A DNA stretch of 64,000 nt from Ptiloglossa arizonensis (GCF_051014685.1 NC_135060.1:496001-560000), one strand, 5' to 3'. Shown: positions 39,038-52,305, counted from the stretch's first letter. Translations and numbers: made by a program. Notes: generated from the letters alone by a model not told the origin.

Positions 39038-39149
39038 TTAACCTTCCAAAACATCTTACCTAGACACGACTATTTGCGACAAGTCACATGAAATGTGATA
39101 AAACACAATGTTCTAGAAACACTTTCGCAACATTTAAGGTTTAATATTA

Positions 39150-39720
39150 CAATAATGCCTTATTTAAAATTTGCAAATCAAGTTCGGCAGCTATCTTTAA
39201 TCGAGATATGATCCAGAATTTGTTTTGAGAACTATTGAATACAATCGATAAGCCATTTGAAGAGGACTGTGAATGGAATAAAACACTGAAAATGAACGAG
39301 ATATAGCAGCAGCGAATACGTAGGTACATAATGCGTCGCGATGTGTCGGTAGCTAGAAATTCGATCTTATGCGACCGAAATTTCAAAGCGGTGCCGAACA
39401 TGTATCGGCGTGTCAACATCAGTGCGAATTAAAATTTTTTATATTTTTAATTATATTTCTATGAAACCAATATTTGTCATATGCGTTTTTTCCTTTTTTT
39501 TTTTTTTTACAAAAAAGAATCTAAATAGGAACTTCCCAATCCATTGATAATATTCTCATGAAGATACAATGTAGAAACAAGTCGAAGTTTTTAATTTGCT
39601 TTAGTGACTGTAATATCATTACAAGGTTCCGCTTTGAAGTTTGGTCAGTTGGTTTTTAAATCTACAGCTGGTGGCCGCTTGAGTTGACAGTCGGTGAAGC
39701 TGAAACAAAATAAATAATTG
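39150..39720. repeat. Dispersed repeat, second copy of the CIP2A-intron element
   Basis: It aligns by eye with 23850-24420. It also shares AAATTTCAAAGCGGTGCCGA and ACATGTATCGGCGTGTCAAC with looser versions at 40065-40115, linking it to the family near both Tigger copies. A 18-base T-rich run lies near 39492. Confidence 0.5.
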
Positions 39721-39889
39721 TGGAGACCATTTCTCATTGCGAATCCCTAGTACAAACTTGATCTTTGAGCAGCGCATTACTGTAATTTATTAATGCAACA
39801 AATTATTCATTATTAAATACGTATCATTCCACTATGAAAGTGAATTTTGATATATGTAATTAATATTTTGCATATTTTAGTTAAACGAC

Positions 39890-40230
39890 AGTAAAATAGT
39901 TCCCATTTTGAAGGGGAAAATTGAGTCCATCAGTTACCCTTAATTTAGGGTAGGTAGCAAATTCTATTTCGAGCTGAAACCTAGCCACACGTAAACAGTG
40001 CGACAAGGAAAGTGAGTGGAGTATACCGAGAATGAGCGAGATAGAACAATAGCGGGCGAGTGGCCGAAATTCAAAGTGATGTACATGTATTGTATCGATG
40101 TTTCAATGTAATGCAATACAAAATTTGTTATATTTTTCATCATATCTTTATGAGCGTATTATAAAGTATTGGTCAGGTTTTTCTGATAGAAATGAGTTTA
40201 AACACAATCTCATTCGAATTATGTTTAATT
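39890..40230 (+). repeat. Dispersed repeat, copy beside the deleted Tigger
   Basis: TTTAGGGTAGGTAGCAAATT and GAATGAGCGAGATAGAACAA match, in order, the copy at 10145-10330 next to the intact Tigger ORF. As there, it lies on the 3' side of the transposase, so these blocks are likely part of the transposon itself. Confidence 0.55.
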
Positions 40231-40489
40231 ATACATTATACGTATTACACCTAAATTTTGCAAATCAAACTATTACGCGGAGAAAAAATCTGTTTCTTAC
40301 AACATAATAGTTAATAATGAAGTACTAGTATAATAATAAATCATTGCTTTAAATTCAATAATGTCAAAATACCATCAATAGTTTTATTAGAAAACATCTG
40401 TCAAAAAAATGCGTGTTGCTTTTATTGGGAAATTGATAATCGGTTAGCAATATCGGTTTAACAAAGAATTCAAAGAAAATATAAATAAA

Positions 40490-40935
40490 AGCTTCATTAG
40501 TTGTTAGTATATCAATTACATTATCTCCGTGTATATTCATAAAAATCTTGTAATGACTGCACCTGTATCTTAATAAATTTTGGTTGCCTTTGTGACCATA
40601 AAACTAGGTTTTTAAACATTCTGTTTATTTTCACTTTATCTAGTTGCGGTCTTCGCTCGAGACACGGTTCTTTTTGAGCTGCTGCTTTGAAATGATTCTC
40701 TAATCGATCGGCAAATTCATTTTGGTCCATAAAACTATTTTTCTGAGTCTGGAAAATGACCAGCAATTCTTTAAGGCTCTCGATCCTTTGCACTTATTCA
40801 TGAAGATTGTTGGAAGCTTGTGTGTTCCGGTTGCATTCGCACAGATATCCACGGTGACTCGGTAATTTTTTTTTTTTTTATTTGCGACGGCTTTTCTTTC
40901 TTCAGCTTAATTCAATGTTTCTTATGACGGAAACG
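40490..40935 (-). pseudogene. Internally deleted copy of the Tigger transposase
   Basis: The 90-codon frame at 40521-40793 joins a block matching residues about 242-272 of the 503-residue protein (NSFMDQNEFADRLENHFK) to one matching its last 50 (INRMFKNLVLWSQRQPKF to FYEYTRR). About 180 codons between them are missing. Upstream, to about 40935, out-of-frame sequence still matches residues about 195-240 (TGTGTTCCGGTTGCATTCGC is identical on the plus strand). The N-terminal DNA-binding part is absent. It cannot make an active transposase. Confidence 0.85.
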
Positions 40936-41001
40936 CTACGTATCTTGTCTTGGCTGCCTTTGTACCATCGTGCGGTTTCTTTGATGATAATTAGTGCATG
41001 C

Positions 41002-41164
41002 ATCACTTGATGGCACTCGAACAATGCGAGTTACCATTTCTAGTTATTTGTAATTATTAGTGTACTATATGCCAAAGAAGTCTGAAAGAAAGTGAATGAA
41101 TTAGTAGTGGGAATGGGTGGAGTGAACGATCGCCCTTGTGTCGCTTCGTGTGCCATCAAGTGAT
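41002..41164. repeat. Inverted repeat pair, 163 bp overall
   Basis: ATCACTTGATGGCACTCGA at 41002-41020 is inverted at 41146-41164 with one mismatch. The 125-base centre is not repetitive. It may be a short MITE, but no obvious target duplication is present. Confidence 0.65.
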
Positions 41165-41169
41165 ATACG

Positions 41170-43075
41170 TATAGTAGATATGCTGTGTGGGGAAGGGGAA
41201 AAAGGCTCATGAGGGCACGCTATGTAGGACAGTGTGGACTAAGGGATGGACAGCTTTCCATAAATGATCAAACATATTTGAAATTAAGATTGCGTATCAA
41301 AAGTATATACAAGGCAACTTACACAAACGTTTCAGAATGAATTAACCGCGTAAATAAAGAACTTACTGTATATTTATATTCGAGGTACTTAACACGTTTT
41401 TTCAAAAAGTAATTATAGTGCATATACTCCATAAAGGGGTAAACAAATTGCAAATATTTAAAAAGATAGTTGTAATTTATTACAATGGATAAATCAAATT
41501 ATTATAAAAAATTAATGAAATTTAAAAATCACTTTTATTTTTAAGATTGCAATGCTTATTAATCACAAAAAAATGTACAATGTGAGTGTATTTATTGTCA
41601 AGTTCAAACATTGTTTCCATTCATTTAATCAACAAAAGTGCCAAGAACTTGACACTAGAGTTTTCTTTTGTATAAAAGTAAAGTTAATATATTTCAACAC
41701 TAAAACAACCAATGGTGAACGTATTCAAACGTATCTGTAAAAGTAGAAAGGGAAAAGACGAATTAATTTACAAATATAATTAGTTTTCCATTTCAATAAT
41801 TTCCACCGAATATTGCGAGCGAAAGCGCCGTTAATAATTGAATAACTTTAAGAAGAAATTCAAAACGGGTCAAATGACCTCTTTGGTAGTTTTAGTGTTA
41901 AACAAGCGAAATTAAAATAAGCAAAATACAGAGTTTTCGTATATGAATGAAACTTAAACATAAACAAATACTGTAAAATAATGTGGGTGAAATTTCTATT
42001 AATACGTTGATAACAAATTATTTAATAAAATAATGTGATAAATATTATATAATGATTAATACGTAATGTTGTTTACGCATTTCAAGGAAATGTTTTTTAC
42101 CATTCCTAGCATAATAAAAACTTCGTATATAACTTTTTGGCCATTTTTTAAGATTTATTCACTTATACATAAAGTCAAGTTACAATACAATGTTAATGAA
42201 ATAATCATTTTTTACGATATGAAACTCTAAACGAAGATTTTTCTGCTGCTTACTGAACTACGATTAAGAAATAAATTATTCATTTTCGTGATACTTGCTT
42301 TCTATATACGCAAATAACAGAAAGTATCAAATCCCACGGAAAAAATTATTAATATATGTCATTAATCTGTTCCGATGTATGTATATCAATAGAACGTTGA
42401 ACTTTAAATATCAACATTTTTCTAACATGCATACATCTACACTTGCGTTGGTTAAATTGTATCAGAAATAGCATTAATAAAGAGATTAAGAATATAAAAT
42501 CATATTAAACAAATTTTTGGTATTACATGATCGAAAATACAATATTCTTAAATTTTGAAAAATTCTACTACCATTTTGTGGTATATCCTCACAAAATAGT
42601 ATATGCTGCTTTCATCAATTTTGTCTTTGAATATATATCGTGTCCGAATGTAATCTAGGTTAGATCTTGGTACACCCGTCTTAAAATTAAAATAAAATTA
42701 CATACTGTTATTTAACGCTAAATCTTACTGTACATCGTACAAGTGGCACGTACGCTCACTTAAAATAAGAAATAATCTGTGACCTGTTACAATTCATGGC
42801 GCTTCGTATCAAATCTACAGAACTGGATTTAACGTAGACTTCAAAGTTTCAGTTGTCAGAAGCGACCATCAGATTTCTTATATTTACAACCTGATTGGAT
42901 GATAGTACTTTTATACTATAATCAAGTTGTAATGTTCAATCGCTTCCTTCCAGAATTTCATATAGTTAAACTATATAATAACAATTGTGCATATGGATAA
43001 TAATTCCATTCGAGATAGTTGGTTAAATGTATCTTACCTATTATCTCGTGTATTCTAAAAAATCACATACAATTC
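41170..43075. other. Intergenic DNA and Brahma 3' UTR
   Basis: AT-rich sequence. The part next to 43076 is probably the 3' UTR of the minus-strand Brahma gene. No other gene is supported. Confidence 0.5.
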
Positions 43076-46000
43076 TCAGTTGTCATCGGCGTCATCGTCA
43101 TCATCGGATATATATTTTTTTGTAACCCTCTTCCTTCGACCTCCTCTACCTTCATTTTTTCTTCCTTTTAATTTAATTTTCATTCTCACACTAGAATCAG
43201 CGTCTGATCCTTCTTCACCTTCTCCTTAAAATAATTATGGTACATCAAATAACTTATACTCTTTAATTTTTTGGTGATAAATCATTATGATAAAAAATAC
43301 CTTTATCATCCATATCTGAATTATTACCCTCCTCTTCGATACGTTGACGTGCATTTGTGAAAACAGATTGCAAAACGATAGAATCTTCGTGTATCAGAGA
43401 AGCTTCCTCATTATAAATTTGCGCATTCTTGCAGAGTTGCATGAAATCCTTTTCAAGATCATCGAAGTCAGCGTACTAGAAAAATTAATTAATTTATACT
43501 ACTACATTTGCAATTAGTGAATAAAAAAGGTTTCATAAAAAATTAATGTAAGCTTTTTATACCTTTCCTTCTTCAATTTTTTGAAGTAATTTATTGATGG
43601 TTAATGGCTTTTTAATAATTTCGTAATAATCTGGTAATTCCCTTCTGGACGGTAATTTCATAAATGGCTCACTAAGCAGTCTACCGTCCGAACTATCGGT
43701 GTAATGAACAACTACCATAAGTAACTTTTTCATAGCTCGTTTCATTTTTGGATCAATTGAAGACCCACCACCCCTTCGTTTCTTTGGCATAGGTTCATCG
43801 TCTTCTTCACCTTTCTTTTTTCGTTTTCGTGTTTTCTTCTTTTTCTTGTCGTCTTCTTCTTCCTCTTCGTACTCGGCACCATCATCATCTATTGCCTTTA
43901 GCCATTCTTTCTCAGTTAAGCTATCGGTGTAATCGACTTCTTTTCGTTGTCTCGAACCACGTCCAAGGAACCTATCCTCGTCTTCTTCATAGGTCCATCT
44001 TTCAACCTCATCATCATCTTTCACCAACCAATCAGGCAACTCGGCTTCTTCTAATAATCGAGACTTTCTGTTTGGACCTAACTTCGCTTCTTCCCTTCTT
44101 CGTTCCAAGTCTAACTTTTGGAATGTCTCGAATTCACCCTCAGTTCGAGCAATCATCTGATTAACTGTTTCATCATCCGGCACTTCATTTTCTTCTTCAT
44201 CTTCAGCATCATCTTGATGCAAAATACTTTGCAAAAATTGTTGCCGTTCAGAACCTGTGGATTTTTGATCGAACATTCCTGCCTGTATAACTTTCTCGTC
44301 CATGTTCAGTTTGTACCTGGCTGCAGCTAATATTCTTTCTTCAACCGAATTGACTGTCATCAATCTAAGTACACGTACTTCGTTCTTTTGACCAATTCTG
44401 TGTGCTCTGTCTTGTGCTTGTAAGTCCTGGTGTGGATTCCAATCGGAGTCGAAAATAATTACTGTATCAGCAGCTTGAAGATTTAATCCAAGACCACCGG
44501 CTCGAGTCGATAACAAGAACAAGAAATATTCAGAACCAGGATCGTTGAACTTCTTCAACAAATCTCCTCTATCTTCAGCTTTCGTAGTACCATCTAATCG
44601 CAAATACATAAATCCTCTCCAGCCTAAATAGTCCTCCATAATGGTCATTAGCTGTGTCATTTGACAGAATAGCAATACTCTGTGATTAGTTGCTTTCAAT
44701 TTCGGAAGAATACGGTCCAACAACTCAAATTTACCAGATGCACGGAACAAATCAGGTCCTGTAATGACACCGGATCCCTGTGTACCAACATGCTCGCAAT
44801 ACTTCTCTTCAATAGCTTGGAACATGAATGGATGATTGCATAACTTTCTCAACTGCACAATGGTGTTCATTAAGGCTTTGGCACCTCCTTTACCCTGTTT
44901 TCCTTTCTCAGAACCGTCAGTTAACAGTACTCCCTTACTTTGCATGTGTTTATAAAGAACTTTCTGTAATCCGGACATGTCGCACTTAATAATGTATTCC
45001 ACTTTATCAGGCAATTGTGATTCGACTTCTTTTTTCAAACGTCTCAATAGGAAAGGACGTAATACTTTGTGCAATCGACGAATGATAAGAATGGTTTCTT
45101 CCTCGTTTAGTTCAACTTTTTCACCAGTGGTTGCAAATGGAGCATTGAACCATTGCTCAAAGGTACTGCAAGATTTGAAAATTGATGGAAGTAAGAAGTT
45201 CAGTAATGCCCACAACTCGGGTAATTTATTTTGTAATGGAGTTCCTGTGAGTAAAAGTCTGTGGGGAGCCAAGTAGTGCGTATTCAGCACTTGTGTTAGT
45301 TTACAGTGATGGTTTTTCATTCTGTGGCCTTCGTCAATGATCATATATTTCCATTGCAACTTGGCTAAGACTCCCTTATCTTTAATGACATATTCGTATG
45401 TAGTAAGCAAAACGTTGAATTTAGTGGCTCTCATTTGGGACTGAATAGCTCTTCTACCAGCTGGTGAGCCCTTATATGATACTACCACAACACTAGGAGC
45501 CCATTTTTCAAATTCCAAAACCCAATTTGATAATGTACTAAAAATATTATAATGAAAAATTAAAATGCATTTAATTTGTTCGAAGATATTTTATAAAAAT
45601 GATACATACGACAACGGTACGATTATAAGGAATGGTCCGTTGACTTTCTTCTTCTCCATCAAATAAGTCACCAAAGCTATAGTTTGAATAGTTTTACCGA
45701 GACCCATTTCATCAGCAAGTATACCGTTAAGATTATTGTTGAATAATGAAACTAACCACTCCAAACCCTGAAATGATTAATATGATTCGTTAAATATAGA
45801 AATAAGACTAGTTAGTTTATATTATTTTCAGATACGAAACCTTTATTTGATATTCTTTCAATTTTCCATTGACCATAATCGATGCTTGTTCGGTTACCAC
45901 TTCATGAACAGTATGCGCAATACTGTAATATGTTTGTTCTTCAGTTTTATATTCGTCATCCTCCACTTTTGCTTTGTGTATCGTTTTCTTAACTTTGTCT

Positions 46001-49000
46001 TCTTCAGAGTCACCCGCAGACTTTTCTCTACTGTCACATTTGTCATCACCATCATTTTCATCATCGTCGTCATCATCATCATCTTCGCTTTCTGACTCGA
46101 TTGGTTCCCAACCTGGATGAGATTCTAAGAACGCTGAAAGTTGGCTCATTAATGGCGCTTCTTCACCAGTTAACGTGCGGCCGGTAGCAATTTCGATAAC
46201 TCCAACACGAGTGTCTTCGTTAGAGTTACCATCTTCACCTCCCTCACCGTCCTGCAACTTCTTCTTTTTCTGTTTTTAAGTGAACATATAAAATATAGTA
46301 TGTACAATTATAGCATATAAAACATATTGTACAAACTTTATTGAATCGGTTGATTGTACAAAAATTGTATATTATACATACTTTCTTGCGTTTTTGTTCC
46401 TCCACTTGCTTTCTTTTTTGTTCTATTTTATGTTGTTTTACCATTTCAGTGAGATTACTAATATATTCATCAGTCTGAGATAATAGAAAAGCTAACCGCT
46501 TGTCTTTCTTCTGATCAATCAATTTTCTGTATCCTTCTTCATCTTCTGCCATAAGACGTCTCATACGTTCTTTTTCAATTCGTTCTTGTTCTTTCTTCTG
46601 TTCCCGTTCCGCATTGGCGTGATAATTGAGTACTGCTTTGTTAAGCCTGGCCAATTTGGCTACATTATTGCGATGAAATTCCTTGAAATCTTTACCATGT
46701 TGAAGTACAGAATTAAGAAATTCCTTTCAAATAAATAAAAAATATATAGTTGATGCATGTATTATTTTAATACAAAATTATGCATATAGTTACTTGATGT
46801 TTCTGCCTGCGTTTACGCTCTGCCTCCAACTTTTGTTGTTTTTCAAGTTTCTCAGTAGCTCTAGCTTCCCGAAGACCTTGTTTTTTTGTACGCTTATAAG
46901 CCTTTACATTCACTGCAGTCTCTAATGTAGTGTCCTTGCGAGTACACGCTAAAATCTGAAAATAATAATAAATGTAATTAAAATAAATGTTCATTCTAAA
47001 TGCAGCACTAACATTCCTTTGGTAATTACCTCTGATCGTAATTGTCTTTGGAAATTCAATACCCTTAGCATCCGCAGTTCGATTTGTGCTTGAATGCGAA
47101 GATCTTCTGGCATGTTGGTTGGTAAATTGCCCAACTGTTCCATGCGTAATGATATACGTACTGCCACTCTATTGTTACATATTTATATTTAATTACACAG
47201 TATTAACAGGCAGTATTGTAATTTTTTTAAAGCAACTGAAAAAGTTTAAGAACTACTTCTTCTGAGACTTTTTATAATTTTTTGTTCCTTAATTGAAAAG
47301 AATTAATAATTGAATTTCATATCAATGTTAATTAAAATACAATCTCAATAGATTATTTTGATACTTTGTCAAATTCAGTAAGCACCTGTTTTCCCGTTCT
47401 TGTAATATCAATAATGGATCTAAACCAGCTGGTTTCGCCACACTTGTTACTCTGTTAGTTTTGGCACCTGGTTGAGGAGGCTGTTGTTGTTGTGGTGTTT
47501 GACAACCTGGTCTTGGAGGAACTGCAGGACCAATTACGTTTGGTCCAGAGATTTGGGGTCCTGTACTAGTAGTGGTTCCTTGAGATGGATCTATAGGGGG
47601 ACGTTGTGCCATACCTGGGGGAGGAGGTGCTCCACCTATTTACATTAATCTTACATCAAACCTTTAACGCGGATCATCCTACTCTGCTTTTGTATATTTA
47701 CAGTACAATTTTATTCAAATATGAATATACTATTTTAGAAACGACATACAATTCAAATTGTACCTAACTAAGAGAAGAAAACTGTGCTCATATCAAATAT
47801 CAATATATTATGTTATTAAATGATTATTATAGCAAAGAGCAGTATTATAGGCATTTGCAAAGTCAAGCTGATATCTCCATTCTCCCACTTAAATCTTCCA
47901 CCCAGCCACTTTTTACAGCTACATAAATTGGTTTGTAATGTATTTCTCACGATTAATATCTTCTACGATAGAAGAAATTTCTTTACACGACAATAATATT
48001 ATTTGTATATTTCTAAATAATTATTGTTAATTATTTATTACTTTAAATGACTTTTATTCAATTCTTTATGGGATTTTTATTGCAATGCAATCCATACATT
48101 AAGAGATATTGCCAAGTGCTGTAAGATAGTTGATGTACGTCAAAATATGATAGTGGGTGAATGAAAATATTTGACCTAGAATGTCTCCAATGCCTACAGA
48201 TCTACTATGGATAGAAGCAAAACTTCATTATATTAATAAGTATCAAACTAGAACAAATAAATCAGCAAATAAAAGTATAAATCAGTAAGTAAGCAGTAAA
48301 TATTGACAGAATATTGAGTAATACAAAAGATAGAGTAGTCACCTACAACACAAAACTAATAATACATTTTAATGTTTAGCTTACTTTGAAGAGCAAGTGT
48401 CAGTTGTTGTGTTAATGGTTGATTCCTTGCTAATAATCGGTATGCCATTATCTGTACACTGTAAACCATTATGTATGTAATGTAATTTTTCTCAGTTATT
48501 AGAAATTAAGCAATATACTAGGCGTGTCCAACAAGATTTCATGCGGAAGTATTTCTTAACACTTTGACAACCAGAGTCCTAATTTTCTACATATACAGTT
48601 TTCAGAAAAATCGGTTTGTACATCCGTAACATGTATACACGTATTTTTATACATGTATTCATATGCAATAACTTATTGTAAGATAGTTGTACAACAACCG
48701 GTGCATTTCGTCGTGTCGACAACTTTTATGATATTATCAATCATTATATCCGTGTGACCCTTTTGTACGATCTGCACACCCGCAAACGCATGCACACAAT
48801 TTACAGAATACTCTAACACGGTTTCTGTCCGGGGCACGATGGTATACGTAAGTATGGGCACTGTGTTGGACATGTCTGCAATATTACATATAACATACCG
48901 CAACTGTTGCAACTGTTGAGAACTGAAAGCTTGTTTCTCTCCTATACTACCTTGACGGGCCCTTAAAGCGAGTAATTGAGAGTAGCGTGGATCTTCTTGA

Positions 49001-50859
49001 AGTCCTTTCTCTTCCATAGAATCGATGGCTTTCTGCAGAGCACTCAAGTTTTCTTGTCCAGGACCAGGTGGACCTCCAGGGCCAGTAGGACCAACTTGTC
49101 CGGGTCCAGTTTGACTCATCTGATTTACAGGTGTACCAGGTCCCATCGGCGTTGAACTTCCAGTAATAATTTGTTGATTCTGAGATCCAGGTCCCATTTG
49201 ACCAGAAGATGGTTGTCCACTTGGTCCATTAGGTCCCATTTGATTTGCTCCACCATGGCCCAGTTGACTGTTCGGTCCGCTCGGTCCTATCTGACTGGAT
49301 GGACCACCAGGTCCCATTTGACTTCCAGGACCACCGGGTATCATTTGTCCACCTGGACCACTCGGAACCATCTGCCCGCCAGGACCGTTGGGTCCCATTT
49401 GTCCACTCGGGCCGTTTCCTGGTCCCATTTGTCCACTAGGACCACTTCCTGGTCCCATTTGTACACTAGGACCGCTTCCTGGACCCATTTGTCCACCAGG
49501 TCCACTTCCCGGACCCATTTGTCCACCAGGTCCACTGCCTGGAGGCATTGGATTTCCTGAAGGATTTCCTGGCCCCATTTGACTTCCACTTCCCGGTCCC
49601 ATTTGGCCTCCAGGACCGTTTCCTGGACCCATTTGTCCCCCCGGTCCACCACTTGATCCCATCTGTCCACCAGGACCACTTCCAGGACCTATAGGACCTC
49701 CAGGCCCATTACCGGGAGGCATCTGGCCTCCAGGACCACTTCCTGGTCCCATTTGTCCAAGACCATTTGGCCCTAATTGTCCTATAGCGCCACTTCCTGG
49801 ACCCAATTGACCACTTGGTCCTCCCGGTCCAACCTGACTACCAGGACCTCCAGGTCCCATTCCCATCTGTGACGATGGGCCTCCCATGTTCATTTGTCCC
49901 GGCCCATTTGGGCCCATTTGCGAAGGCCCATTGTGCCCCATTTGTCCTGTTGGACCAACAGGTCCCATAGTATTCGGACCCATTGGAGCTTGACTGCTAG
50001 GTGCCATCTGGTTTTGACCACCAGGACCCATTTGATTCGGACCTCCTGGTGTCATGCTGTGTGTATTAGGACCACTCGGTGGCATCTGACCTGGACCTCC
50101 AGGCCCCATGTGACTTCCTGGTCCACTGGCGCTCATATGCCCAGATCCTGGTGGACCGCTTGCGTTCATGTGACTCGGAATGGGTGGCCCACTATTTAGG
50201 TGATTTCCCGGTCCAGGGGGACCGCCGGCGTTTATGTGCGTTGACCCCGGAGGTCCGCTCGTGTTCATATGTCCAGACCCTGGAGGACCATTTGTATTTA
50301 CATGCCCTGATCCTGGTGGACCGTTCGTATTCATGTGACCCGGTCCAGGCGGCCCGCTTGCACTCATATGTCCTGGCCCTGGCGGACCAGACGTACTCAT
50401 ATGACCTGGTCCTGGAGGACCACTCATGTGTCCTGGACCCCCAGGGACCATTTGTGACGCGGCTGGCCCGCCAGGGCCCATTTGGGGGCCTGGTACAGGC
50501 CCACTTCCTGGACCCATTTGCGTAGGCACTTGATTCATGTGAGGACCGCCTGGTGGTCCTCCACTTCCTTGTCCCATGTGGCTCGGTCCAATCGGTCCTG
50601 GACCACCTGGTCCCATTGGACCAGGCCCTCCTGGACCCATTTGACCAGGTCCTCCTGGACCCATCTGGCCGGGTCCACCCGAACCCATCTGTCCTGGACC
50701 AGAACTAGACATTTGATTTGGTCCAGACTGCATCATATGAGATGTGCCTTGTGGTCCGTTTGGTCCCATTTGACCTGGTACCATGGGTCCTCCAGGACCT
50801 TGTTGCGAGCTGGAATTTTGACTGGCTGGACCACCAGGTCCACCTTGATTCTGTAACAT
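43076..50859 (-). CDS. brm: Brahma, SWI/SNF chromatin-remodelling ATPase, eleven coding exons
   Basis: Minus-strand exons, first to last: 48899-50859, 48385-48458, 47386-47635, 47030-47168, 46794-46955, 46382-46723, 45841-46269, 45610-45767, 43563-45537, 43301-43475 and 43076-43224. They give about 1,937 residues; fly Brm has about 1,640. Order: Gly-Pro-Met repeats (about 1-600), QLQ domain ([24 protein letters not shown], about 643-676), HSA (about 820-885), BRK (about 985-1030), ATPase with Walker A DEMGLGKT and DEGH box, SnAC, and a bromodomain (about 1760-1870), then an acidic tail. Family knowledge: it is the motor of BAP/PBAP complexes in the nucleus. The start is uncertain: ATG at 50859 overlaps a good acceptor (ATGTTACAG, 50851-50859), so a separate upstream first exon is possible. 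Confidence 0.95.
48960..50840 (-). repeat. Coding minisatellite, Gly-Pro-Met repeats in Brahma exon
   Basis: Units such as [19 protein letters not shown] and GPGQMGPGG repeat through most of one 2-kb exon, about 580 codons. The frame is intact and the codons vary among repeats, so selection for the protein repeat is plausible. The open frames on the opposite strand here are artefacts. Confidence 0.9.
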
Positions 50860-50939
50860 CGAAAGAATATATTTGTTTTACTTACCAAGAAATGATATTG
50901 CCCTTAAAGAGGGCATATTATAATTTTCCAAAATATACC

Positions 50940-51220
50940 TGAAAAAGAAAATATTACAGAAAAGAAAGTAAACAATTTCGCATCTATTAATCTATTTATT
51001 ATTAAAATTTTTAGTGAACTATAATAAAATTTCAATTTTTTTTAAATTTAATTAGGAGACTTGGAGTACGATTCATTATCAGATATTATTAATCTCCCAT
51101 GTTAATTACAGGGTTATGTAATTTGAGTTTAATTTTATTTTAGTACTTAAGTTAGTTTCAATTAGAACAGTAACTGTATTATGACAATATTTATTGGTCC
51201 AGGAAAGAATAATTGAAAAA

Positions 51221-51255
<35 letters not shown>

Positions 51256-52305
51256 CATTCTTTTTATGAGCCTCTATATAAAAGGATTTACACGTAAAAA
51301 ATAATCTTTATCTAATCCAAGATAAAACTGAAAGAGAGAAAAGAGGTTCGATTTATTACCCTTAATTCTTCTTAGATTTCTCTACGAAATTGTCGTAATA
51401 ATATAGCAAAATAGTGACAAATAAAATTTGCAATAAATTACAAATACTATTGGATTCTTTTCTGAACCTTTTGCAATGAAATTACACTCCATGGAAATGG
51501 AACAAAGATATATCTGAAAGCAGTATAGTTAAACAATTATAATGACGATTGTAAATTGAAACGAGAAAATTCTTTGTGACATTAGTTCGTACGTAATACG
51601 AAGCGTAGCGATAATGGTCAGTACAGTTGCAACTATGACTAACGTAGTGACGCACTGCGAAAGATTATTTTGCCTGTATAGATAAAAACCAGTATGATCA
51701 TCTGTCACGCACGTGGTCCAGGTGTGGCATAACTGCACACGTAGCCATGTCGTGTAACACCGTGTAACGCCGTGTAACGCCGTATGCATTCAGCAATGTT
51801 GTGACTTTAATTATCGTTACTTTTCACTTCATTCAGGTTCTCATTAACAGTAAACTGACAAAGGTACATTTGAAAAGTACACCACCAATTAACACATTCG
51901 TGACATTCATTGTAGTCTTCTTTTGACGATGCTGAGAACTCAATCCTTTCGTTAAAGATTTAAAAAATCTGTGTCCAATTTCTAAATAACAACATTTACT
52001 TCAGAGACCAAGAATGAAAATAATTAAAATTGCACTTTGACTTCGGAGGAATTCTGTGATTAACATTGTACGAGTTGCGCAGTGAATCAATTATTGTTAA
52101 ATGGAATCAGTTACTGATAATCGCACATAGTATACATGAAAAGGAACTCCACGAAATACAAATCTAATGTTAGCCTGTGTGAATATCCAAGTGGGGGTTG
52201 ACAATCGTAGCATAAGAACAGAGCTTTGGCGAACGATGCTGTTATTTCGAATCAAGCACGTTGAACAATAGAGTGAGAAACCCTGACTCGCAAAGAAAAT
52301 TTAAC
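50940..52305. promoter_or_regulatory. Divergent upstream region between brm and IMPase 1
   Basis: This 1.4 kb holds the 5' ends of brm (-) and the first IMPase (+). On the minus strand a pyrimidine-rich acceptor-like TTTCTTTTTCAG ends near 50939, so a brm 5' UTR exon may begin there. A 32-base A run lies at 51222-51253. A 86-codon minus frame at 51529-51789, containing tandem CGTGTAACGC units, is not supported as a gene. Confidence 0.4.

Noticed and set aside
43829..46095. Plus-strand frames over the Brahma helicase exons
   Set aside because: Antisense shadows of strongly conserved exons.
49171..50856. Several long plus-strand frames rich in Ser, His, Arg and Trp
   Set aside because: They are the antisense reading of the Brahma Gly-Pro-Met repeat; the minus frame carries the conserved QLQ continuation.
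51529..51789. 86-codon minus frame upstream of brm
   Set aside because: Driven by tandem CGTGTAACGC units; no conserved features and it lies in the divergent promoter region.
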